Below, piece after piece: positions 42,601 to 54,600 of a DNA stretch of 64,000 nt. A model generated the notes under the pieces. It was not told the DNA's origin. It saw nothing but the letters and a program-made list of their open reading frames with translations, and did no database searches. Origin of the DNA: Agapetus fuscipes (taxonomy: Eukaryota; Arthropoda; Insecta; Trichoptera; Glossosomatidae). The position numbers and the translations under genes are program-made. Numbering within the stretch: position 1 is the first letter of the stretch; every line of letters starts with the position of its first letter. The stretch is taken from NCBI GenBank assembly GCA_951799405.1, contig OX637345.1, positions 7,192,001 through 7,256,000 of the forward strand, written 5' to 3'.

Positions 42601-45600
42601 CACCCTGGGCTGTAAGTCTCAACACCACGGTAATTCTTACCTACCGAATATTGGTAATATTTGTATAAAGACTAATCAGCTGTTCACTTGCGGCCATCTT
42701 AGATTGACAGGTCTTCATACAAATATTACCGATATTCGGTAGGTAAGAATTACCGTGGTGATGAGACTTTCTAGCCCTGGGTTGTTGTGCCATCGATGAT
42801 GATGATGATGGATAGAATCTAACACTTCGAGCCTGTAGTTTAAGAAATGTTTCTAGTTACTCTCCTAGTTTTCACGGGAAATTGCATCAAAAATTGAAAA
42901 CAAATACCTTATCAGTTAGTTTGTTTTCTGCTCACCTTGGCTAATCATGATGACATCAGACTTCTCCTTGTTCCTGATCAGCAGCAGAGACCTGGCACTG
43001 CCCGCGATGATGGGAACACTCTGTATTATGATGGGGAGGCTCAGGTCTACCTTGGGGGCCACGGAAATGGTCAACACTCCGTGGACGGTACTAATATCAC
43101 CTGTACCTGAAACAAGAGATTAATTTCATACAAGTCAAAAAAATTAATTAATTCAGTATCTTCTTGTCCTTGCAACGGCGCAACTAAAAGCTAGAGTTTA
43201 ATAGCCACCAAGGATCTCAGAAATAATTTCTCGTTTCGGTGTTTACTTCAAACCCAAAATAAAAAAAACCGTCTTGGTTTACTCAGCCTTCACAAGAAAT
43301 AAGAAAATATCCCTTGGAACAGGGAAACTCACATCTCAAATGCAGTGGTTGGCGTACAGCCGGCCCAACCTCTTCGAGGACTACCTGGCAAGAAGTTGAA
43401 CTATACAGCAAATTAGTTTTGAAAAACTGCCACCAAATGGATCCAAAAAATTATCAATTTATTTTTGAAAAACATTCATCATTAAATAAATAAAATATGT
43501 ACCGTTTAGTTTACCAATCTGCGGAGCCCGATAATGAAGCAGCACTTTCAATCCCATCGCTTTATTCTTCGGCACAACATTCAACTGCTGAACTTCATTC
43601 ATAGACAACTCGTTAAACAGCTGATCGTCCGCACCCGACATCTTATTCGTCTTCGGGTACATCAATTTAATATCCGAGCACATGACTTCATTCGCCTCTT
43701 CCTTTGACACAATCTTGGCGCTGGCCACACAGAAAACATTCTCAAGCTCACACGCTACATCAAGAACAACCGGCAAATCTACATTTGTAGCGTTCCATAG
43801 GATAATCGGTATACAAGTATCGCTCTCCTGTGGGATAACTGGAAAAGTTATAGCTTCACAATCGTACAAATCATTCCCTTGTACAATAAGCTTTATCGGT
43901 TTAGATTCTAGTTCAATTTGATGCTCTATATATAGTTCTGATTTAGTAACTATATCCGTTAGCTTAAGGTTTAAAATAATCTTGAATTGCATGTCAGGTT
44001 TTAGAGCGATTGCACCGAACGTTGTGTTATTTGTTGTGTCGTATTTGATCAGGACTTTATCTGTGGGCAGCTGGAGAGATAGGCAATCGTTTATGTCCTG
44101 ACGGCAATGGTTTCCGTCTATTGTGGCCGACTTTAACGACATCTCAACCAGAACCCAACGGGAAGTTAATGATTTCATCTTCAAATTGACGTTCTGCGTT
44201 ATTCCTGGAAATGTAATTTAGAATTAAGTTTATGATGTGGTCAAAATTTAAAAGACAGATTGTAAGTGGTACATACCAACGTATAAATCAGTTTTCTCAG
44301 ATTCCACCTGTATCCAATCACCTGAAAAGGATATAATTTTTAATATGAGATTTAACAAAATAATTTTATTTTTCCGCAACGTAATTCATATTGTAAACAT
44401 TTCACATTTTCTTTGTTCACAAAATGATAGATTAAGATTTACAAAATGCATCTGCGTTTTTACAAATGAAATATACAGCTTAGTTTTTAAACTATGGCTA
44501 GATTTAAACTATGACATTGTAGCCAGTCTAGCCAGTAGTACCGCGTTTTAGACGGCTCAATTTTATTTTTGAAAATTATACATTTAAATCTTTAGTTTTA
44601 CTACTTAAAAATGTATAGTTGTGATCCTTGAAATGTACTCTATACAAATATAGCATCTTCAGCAGTGTTCTCCACCTCTGCAATTGCCCTTTTGCAGAAA
44701 TAGGTACACAGGCCTGGATTAACGGCGGTTTGAGCGGTTCCAGCACACCAAAGAAAATGATCAAAAGCATCATATGAATATAGCTCTTCGATGGCGCCCC
44801 TTTTAAGTATTTATTTTGATTACCTTTAGTAGGGAAGTTGTAAGACCTGTTGTTATCAGACATGTCCAGTGGTCCACAGTCACTTCTGGGTGACGTGACA
44901 CCTTGAGGGGAAGAGCACAAGTTCTCCAGTCTGTACGGAGTTTGGGCTGCGATGCATTCCTTACCTTAAACACACACATAACATGTTGTATTTCATATAT
45001 CTCCAGGAGCTTGGTTGTCAATATAGAAAGCGACAATAGCACAAGCAAGACACAGTTGCTCAAAGGCTGGATGGACCTTTGTTGACTAGTGTTTGATATA
45101 AGCGTGTAAATTGAACACTGTGATATCCATATTTTGATTCTTGAACTCGTGACCTTCAGATTACGATTATAAATTGACTTCAGATTCTTCAGACACAATA
45201 TTATTCAGCATCCTTGAGTCCCTCTCCCCACAATCCTTCCATAATCTATCAACAATTTCAAAAATGTTTCTTACTTGAATTGAGGATCTTGATTTGCGTC
45301 GGCGATATCCACCCACTAGTCTCCGCCTTGCTGTCCTTCACTCTAATATGCTGATACTGCTCCAACAAATTTTTCGACCTTCTCAAACTCAACGCATTCA
45401 AAGTGGGGGCAACTTCCGAAACCGGCGACACCAAATCCTGCAACTCCTTACTCGTATCCGAGGGAGTCACATTCCCTCTGCAAGGCGACAAACTCCTATC
45501 TATCTTCGGCGTTAATTTATTCTTATTTTCCGACAAACAGTTTGCATTTTCTTTTATAGTATCTAATGCATTGAAATTCTTCACATGCACGACTGTGTTT

Positions 45601-48600
45601 GTACTTTTAATTGAGTTTTCAGTGAATGCGGTGCTTCCAGAGTTTGATTTCCCGCTTGTTTTTAGCGTGGACACAAACCCTTCGCTGCCATCGGGCGACG
45701 TTGCCAAAAATTGAGCGGAGTACTTTGAAGATGTCGGCGATTTGTTGAATGCGGACGACAGTTGACTTGTTGAAATGCTCTTCTTGGTTGCTTCAGTTTT
45801 TATTTCTTTTGCAATGTTAGTATTCTCGTGACCATGTCTAGTGCTTGAAAATATGTCCGACTTTCGATCCATTGATTTTTTGTCGGGTAAAATTGGACTA
45901 ACGTTTCTCAGGCTTGTATATTTTGAGAATAGTTTTGGATTTGTAACCATGCCTTTGAGTTTGGGGCTTTTGTCCCCGCTTGGTCTTTCCACATGTATTT
46001 CGGGGAGTTTTTTTTCTTTCTTGGGTTTTCCCTTGTTGACTCGCAGCATCTGGTCGAGGAGAACTGATGGGTCCATGTTTGAATTGCCTGAAATACAAAA
46101 TTATAACATTACATGACTTATACTAATACTAAATTATAACATTACATGACCTTGACTTATAGGTTGGTATGCGGCTGACCACCCATACTGTAAAAAATGG
46201 TTCACTTTGCCAATGTCACCCCTGTTTCAGGGAAGGACGGCAAGAGTTGCAGGGCTTATGTTCATTTGAGATTGGGTTTTTATATTGTAGGTCCACATGC
46301 GGCATGTGTTAGCGCGAAATTATACATGTCTGCTTGTGGGAATGCGTTTAATATAAATCTTAAATGATATATATCTTTGCAGCTTAGATTAGATTAGATT
46401 ATACATAAATAGTAAATAATGGACTCAATACAAATTTTCATTAGAACTTCTCGAAAAATCTCAGTTGGCAAACATTGTGTGGGACTACAGTCCCTAACAC
46501 ACTAGTTGTCAGCCTTTTCTCTTGTAATCCAGCCATATGATATGACAATTTCATCTACGTCAGTTCAAGTAAAGCCATCAATGGCTTGGCTCCACCTTAT
46601 CTGACTGACATGATTTCGCCTGTTGAGATGGGTGTTAGGAGGCAGACACTCAGATCTGCGGGCGATGGTGCAATCAATTTGGTTCAGCCGCACCGTCAGA
46701 TCCGTACAAATTTTGGAGACCGTGCTTTCTGTGTTGCGGGTCCGGTGGAGTGGAACAGACTGCCACCCGGAGTGAAGAACTCCAAATCTATGGGCATATT
46801 TCGCGGAGCTCTCAAGACGCACCTTTTCAAAAAGTCTTATCCGTGATCGGAGAGGGCACTTGAGGTGTGACACACACAAAAACGGCGCTCTCTTATCATG
46901 TGTAATTAAAAATAAATAAGCCTGATATATATATATTTATAAATATAAGTGCGAACCTCATTAGGGGCAGTCCATAAATTACGTCATCGATTTTGGCCGA
47001 TTTTCGACCCCCCCCCTTACAATCATCCTATAGTCATTATTTAATGACCCCCCCCCCTCTTGCTGTAATAATGGATGAGCTTAATAATAATTAATAATGT
47101 TACATTACTTACTTAATATTTTGTAGAAATTGGTATTTACAAGAACGACGTCACTTTTGGTACTCGTACATCATTTACCATCATCCGCAGACCAGACTCC
47201 CCCCCCCCTTAATGCGAATGGCATATGGACGGCCTCTTATGTATAAATGATAACAAAATATATCTGGAATGTTTCAGGGGAAACTTTGTAGAACTCCATT
47301 TAAAAATATATATTATTTATACATGACAAAAACACTGTTTAGTTCTACTGATATTATATCAGTAGAATCAAACAGTGTTTTTTTTTTTCATTTTTTAAAT
47401 ATATCTGGAATGGCAAAAGAAACACTAATCTAATCTAATCTAAGCTGCAAAGATATATATCATTTAAGATTTATACTAAATGCATTCCCACAAGCAGATA
47501 TGTATAATTTCGCGCTAACACATGCCGCATGTGGACCTACAATATAAAAACCCAATCTCAAATGAACATAAGCCTTGCAACTCTTGCCGTCCTTCCCTGA
47601 AACAGGGGTGACATTGGCAAAGTGAACCAATTTTTATATTATGGGTGGTCAGCCGCATAACAACCTATAAGTCAAGGAACACAATGCCTTAATTGTTTGG
47701 CTCGTCCACCTGTATTTTTATAACACTAAAGTTAATCAAAACCAAAAACGCAACTTAACTTTTGGTGTCTTCCACAAACACTTGGCTTGAATTGGTTAAA
47801 TATTAAGACCTGTTTATTGTTCTTTTTGGGATCTCAAATAAGATTAGAGATAAGGAGATTGCATATTGTCAAAATGGAATATTGAAATAAAACCTGAGAT
47901 CTTGCAGAATCAAGATTGCATTCCCTATTTGTACTTACATTTACAGACACAAGACATTGACTTCTTCTCTATTTTTTTCTTCTTCTTCTTCCTTAGCCAT
48001 CTCTCCACTGCTGGATATAGGCCTCTTCCATGTTTCTCCACTCCTTTCTATCCTGTGCCCTCTGAATCCATTTCCGCCCCGCGATTGGAACAATGTCATC
48101 TGACCATCTTTTTTGTGGTCTGCCGACGCTTCTTTTATCTTCCCATGGTCGCCACTTGAGGATTTTCGTTGCCCATCGGTTGTCATCTCGTCTTGCCATA
48201 TGGCCTGCCCATTGCCATTTTAGTTTTGCAATACGATCCATGATGTCTGTGACTTTTGTTAGGTGTCTGATGTCTTCGTTTCTTTTTCTATCTTTAAGAC
48301 TTATTCCCAACATCCGTCTTTCCATGGATCGTTGTGAGCACTTTAATTTATGGACGCTCACTGCGGTTAGCGAGATGGTTTCTAGGCCATATGTTGTCAC
48401 AGGGAGGATGCAAGTCTCGTAGATCTTTCTCTTTAGGTCTATTTTTTAGGTCTATCTATTTTTTTACATCAATTTTTTTTATTATCTGAATGGGATCCGC
48501 CCCAATTGCTTCAGATACTTGTAATTTGACTATACTTGGTTCTACTTACCCACAATATTTTGTATCTCAGTGAGGCTCATGGGATTAAACATGGACGATT

Positions 48601-51600
48601 CGTCAACAGTCATCATGGAGGTGAGATCTCGATACCCACTCGTTCCCACCGGAGTCAGGTAGTTCTGCCTGCTCATCTCCGGAGTGCAGTGACTCCTATA
48701 AGAGTCCTGTGGTCCATCGGCATCCGTCAGGCCCGTGTCATCACTGATGGTGAGGAAGGGAAGACAGGACTTCGCTGAAGACTTGTTGAATGTCTCGCCC
48801 ATGGTTCTGGGAGTTTTGTGTTTTGAAATAGATGATGTGTCTGAAAAAAACAAGATATAAATGAGTATAATCATCTAAGATTTGGAAAAGAATTTAAAAA
48901 TATATATATTTATGTAACGTGTTGAAGAGAAGAACGGTTTTCTCAATGTTTCGTTGAGGCTGTATCCAACACCATCAAGAGATGCGTCTCTTCTTTGACG
49001 AAAAGCACGAATTAATTGTTGTAGCTCGTGATCGATGATTGTATGTACATGAAAGATGATTAACATACGTCTTGGATGCCCCAATAGTGCAAAAGATACT
49101 AATCGTATGGTTGTTTGTCCAACTAGATGACAGGTAGGACCATGGATGTGAGACTTCGACAAAGCATTGAGAAACCCTTTCTTCCTTCAACACATTTTGT
49201 ATAAAATGTTTTTTTTTTTACAAAATGTCTAACAATGTAAATTCAAAATTAAAATAATTAATCTATGATTTTCTTCTGGAAAGGAAAAATTACGTTTTGT
49301 TTTTGCAAAATTACTGTTTTCATATTTTTTTCTCATTTAAAAAAAATCAATATAGTCCATAAATCCTGCTTTGATGGTGCGTGATTAAAAGTTGAATCAG
49401 AAGAAATCATATCTGAAGTCCTCAAGGTTCAAGGTAAGGCATCCCAGATAGACAGCACGGTGACAGGTTAGAACGGCACAGTGACAAAACGACACATGTC
49501 AGAACAATATATCGCACGCTTAATAATAAAGAGCAATAACTCAAAAAATAAGAATGTTGGGAAATCACGTTTGAAGTTCAGACAACCAGTACAAATTGTA
49601 TGGGATGAAAAAGGCGACCGATGTTTTATCTCGGTCATATTCGTCCAAATTGAACGACTGTCGCATTCTACCTATTCTTCTCGCATTTTTCTTGCGTTTT
49701 ATTACAATATCTCAATTTTTCCAATTTTTGAGTTATTGCTCTTTATTATTAAACGTGCGATATGACAGAACATCATATGACAAAACAACATAGAAAATTC
49801 ATCATTATGGCAATGTTTTTTCACGTGCCGTTTATGGTATGTTCTGTGTTAGGTATGTGATGTTTTGTCATGGTGATGTTTTGTCATGTAATGTACTGTC
49901 ATTGTGATGTTCTGTCATGTGTCTTTCTGTCATGTGTCTTTCTGTCATGTGTCTTCTGTCATGTGATGTTTTGTCACTGTGTCGTTCTATCAGGGAACCA
50001 CACAGCAGAAGCTTAGCCACATGGGGCTGTGGGCCGGAGCATTGTCGGTTGTTGTATTATTGTATGAAAGTTTACCTTGTGTTGGAGACGTTAAGGTTTT
50101 CTCTGGACTGGGTGCATTGAGTATATCTCTGATGGCGCCACTCCTCTCTTCAAAGTAATTACCCACAGACAGTTTACTAGAACAATAACCACGCTTAAAT
50201 GAATTAACTACAACAAAAAGTTTAGATGGTAAACAATATATCAATTAACCTCGCTAACAATCCAGCTGTGACATTGGCAAAAATGAACTAATTTTAACAA
50301 TATGGGTGGTCAGGTCATACCAACCGAAAAGTCAAGGAACATAAATAATAATACCTATTAAACTTTACAGAAAACGAAATATACCTGTAAAATACGCAAA
50401 AAAAAAAACATTTCACATGTGGTGAATGGCACCTATTTATTTTTACAGGTAAGAGGGCCGGCTTTACGCTTACCACTTCAGTTGAAGTGGGGGTTTCCCA
50501 GCTCCTGAGGGGGCTGGTACTAATTTCTTGTCAACGCTGAGGAAACCTTGCCGGTATTTTATTTTGGGGTTTGAAATAAACAACACAACGGGAAATCATT
50601 TCTGACACCCTCAGTGGGATTCGAGTCCGAACTCTGGGCATGGAATGCAAGCACTCTAGCAACTGAGCTATCGACTGGAATACAGTAAAAAATATGAAAA
50701 TGGGAAAAAGGTGGGTTTGAGGCAGACAAACTTTTTCACACGCCACATGTGGTAAGAAGATCCACTATAAGTTAAGCTTTGTTGTGTGTTTTTTTTAAAT
50801 ATATTTACAACATTAAGTTCATGATTATAGATAACAGATAGATATATAATATAATACCTCATTCCGAGTGTGTTTTCCCTGGTGCACCTCCCAAAAGGGT
50901 TGTTGTCTGAGGCCACCGTTGTGTCCGTCAGGCTGAGATGTGGCTGGACAGGCAGCTCTCCCTTCTCCTTCATCCATGAGGCTTCCATCTGGGACATGTT
51001 AACCTGCAGCACACAATGCTAACTAACAAAGGGATTGTTGTCTGAGGCTACCGTTGTGTCCGTCAGGCTGAGATGTGGCTGGACAGGCAGCTCTCCCTTC
51101 TCCTTCATCCATGAGGCTTCCATCTGGGACATGTTGACCTGCAGCACACAATGCTAACTAACAAAGGGGTTGTTGTCTGAGGCCACCGTTGTGTCCGTCT
51201 GGCTGAGATGTGGCTGGACAGGCAGCTAACGGCGCCCAAGGAAAGAAGGCATCCATCCCAAATGTTGGTCATTTCACTAACATTTCATCTGCTATAAGTT
51301 AATCTGATATGAAACATTCATCATCGAATATCACCTATAAATATTAAACAACTTCAAAAGCTGGGCCTCATGACTTACAAGGCTTTTTAGGACAAAGTTC
51401 CAATCTTGCCCAGTCCAAAAAAATCATTCATCATCAAAAAAGTTAAATCACCTGATTAGCAGGAACAAACATAGAGTCTCCAAACTCAGAATCCTCTTCA
51501 ATGTGGCCATCTAATGTCCTCGTTTGAAACATCTCTTCTCTATTACTGGCAAGACTGTGGCGGAAGGAGTTCAGGGACATCCTATAGTTCGCCACATCCG

Positions 51601-54600
51601 GTACAATGCTGGTCTTCAGGATATCATCCACTTCTCGGCTCTGTCGTCTGGCTTCTCGTAATATATTATCCAGACTCACGACGTTGGTTTGAGAGAGGTT
51701 CTCTTTATTCTTAATGCTATGTGTTTCATTTGGGTTGATGTTTTCTTTTGAACTAACGTCTGGTTCGCTCAAAAGAGTCGACCTACCGGATAATTCTCCG
51801 GGATTGAAAGAAAGCTGAAATACAGGATTAAATTATATAATAATAGTATTTGTAATGCAATTAAATAAAATTAAAGTACTTGTGTTTCAAGCAGAGGCGG
51901 CTCCTCAATAAAAATGTTGGCAGTTCATAATTTCCGCAAGTTCATTTTTTCTTGTATTTTTTTTGCTTTGAATGGAAATTGCAAGAAATACGTAAATATA
52001 TATTGTTTTATTTAGTTATTAAAAACTCAGTTTTATTTTCACTTTTTATTATTATTGTTTTAAAGGACACAAACGTTTTCGACTACACAGTAGTTATCAT
52101 CAGGTCTGTGTCCTTTAAAAAAAAAATAATAAAAAGTGAAAATAAAACAGATTTTTTAATAACTAAATAAAGATGAATTTTCACAGTGTTAATGCACCAA
52201 CCATCCAAAATATATTGTTTTATTTACGTATACACGAGTAAGTACCTACACCCGTTTTATTGCATAACAAATAAGCGTATTTTAAGCTCGTACTTACAGT
52301 TACATATTTGAAATGGAAATCCATCCGTCGCTCCTTCGCTTGAGCGAAAGCCTCAATCAAAGCCAAATCAGCACAAAATTTTACACAATCAATTATTCTA
52401 GATATAGGTAATTATTAATCTGTTTGAACGCACTTCCTCATTGAACTTTTTACTTGATTGTCTATAACTAACATCAAGCATTTGTCGAAGATCTGTTCGG
52501 CCTAATAAATTGAAATGCATTACAAGCTCAACTTGAGTTTGCGAAAGTGCATGCTGTTTAACTTTTATCTTTTTCACCATCTTCACACACTTGCGATGCT
52601 TTCAAATAATGTTATTTTTCAAATACTATTCAACTATGATTTTTTTATAATGTCCACGTCTACTTTATTATTAAAATTTATCGTCAGGAAATTAGTAAAA
52701 AACAAAATTGTAAGTTGTTTCACGATAAATTAGAAAATAATGGAAAAAATCTTCACGTTCGATGAAAAAACAACCAGCAGCTGTTTATTTTAACGTCAAC
52801 TGATGACGGAATGGAGGTCAACCAAATTCGAGTTACTGGCTTATATTATTTGTAATCAATGTCCTACAAGGATTTCATTGCTTTCGAATATCACGCACGA
52901 ATAATTATTATATGTCGGCAATGCACGCAGTTATCCTTGTTGCTCGCACAAAAGGCCTATAATTTATCAGCTCTCTCCCTCTATATCATGGTTTCTAACT
53001 GATCTCAGAAAATGTAAAGGAATTGTTCATTGAAATCCGTTCACTGGGACAAATGCACGAGGAGTATAACTAAACAATAATATTATGTATTATGTACGGC
53101 GGCTTTGTACTAGTGTAAACCTCAGGCGCTCCATATAATTATGATTTTTAACTTCAGCGACCATTCAAAACATCTGCCACACAATATACTTTTATATGTT
53201 AAAGTTTATACAATTATTTTGTTAAAATTATTACAAAATCTAGGCAGTGCACTGTCCCGTTGAACTGTATTGGGAAACCGCCTCTGGTTTCAAGATAACT
53301 TCCAGCTTTTCATTTTAGTTAGCTAATTCTTTACTTAGAGGGTCCAGACACGAGACCTTGTCACTCCAATATTCAGTGACTGCTATCACCTTGTCATTTG
53401 TCATTTTCAGTTATTCTTCATAACACTAAGTCTGCATCAGTAGATCAGGATCATCCTCTACATCCCTGCTCCAACGGAAGTTTGGAGACTCCTCATTTCG
53501 AGGATTTACTATAATTTATATACCATTAGTGAAACAATTAATAAAACTCATTATTTGTTACCGATTTGAACTCCATTTTGGATCCGGTGTATCCCAGACC
53601 AACGGTAGCATTTTCAAAATCAATAATACCAAGGGAGGACTCCATGGTGGTCCCCATGAGGCTGGTGAGGCGGCCATCTTTACTGCGAGTGTTGTTGTAG
53701 GACAAGTTGTGGGGATCTAACAAACTAAAAACATTACAATCACTTGAGGACAACATTCTAAAGAACCATTGAAAGGTGATGGACAGGGGAGAGTGGAGGA
53801 GAATCCTGGATTCAGCCAAAGTCCAACCAGGGCTGGCGAGCTCATGATGATTGAAAGGAGGATACTGGGAATCAGCCATAGGGACAGGGTTTTTATTTTC
53901 ACTTAGCCCGGTTATGTTACGACACAATTTTGTCTATATGTGAATTAATGAGTGGAACTCATTGAACATCATAAGAAACATTGATGTATATATAGTTGCA
54001 TCAGAAAATGGCTTACCCAAATGAAGCAGAATCTGAAACATAACTGCAGGCAGTCCTGCCAAAGGTAAGAGAAGTAGTCCAGTAAAAATAGTGGGGAGTA
54101 AACAATTAAAGCAATGTTTGTAGAGTGTGCATTTGCAGTTGCTGGTCCTGTGGCCTGGAACGGCCTGCTTCATCATGTGATAGAGATAGAGGACCATGGG
54201 AAGTTCTGAAATGCACTGAAGACAAGCAAATTTCTGGAATCATTTGCACAAGTGCCCTAGGAGTGACTACATCATGAAACAGAGCCTAAAGAAATCATCA
54301 ACTCATCATTATCATCATCAATGCATGAAGCTGAATTTTGTTGTGTGTATTGGTACCCTGTAATCAGTGGGATTTAGTGGGCCGGACATGTAGCACGTGC
54401 AGAGAACTCCAGGATAATCAGAAATGTCTTGGATGGTGCCCCGTCCGGTGTCAGACCACTCGGACGTCCCAGGATGCGGTGGGCAGAAACGTCGAAGCCG
54501 ACGTGGAAGTCCTGGGAGTAAGGGGATCATGGAGGGAAGCGGCACAAGACAAGAGAGTCCAGGAGGATTGTGGTCCGGGAGGAGGAAGAGACCTAAGATA

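Noticed and set aside
48542..48874. 110-codon minus-strand frame as a separate gene
   Set aside because: It is Spd-2 exon 6 with intron flanks; phases join to exons 5 and 7.
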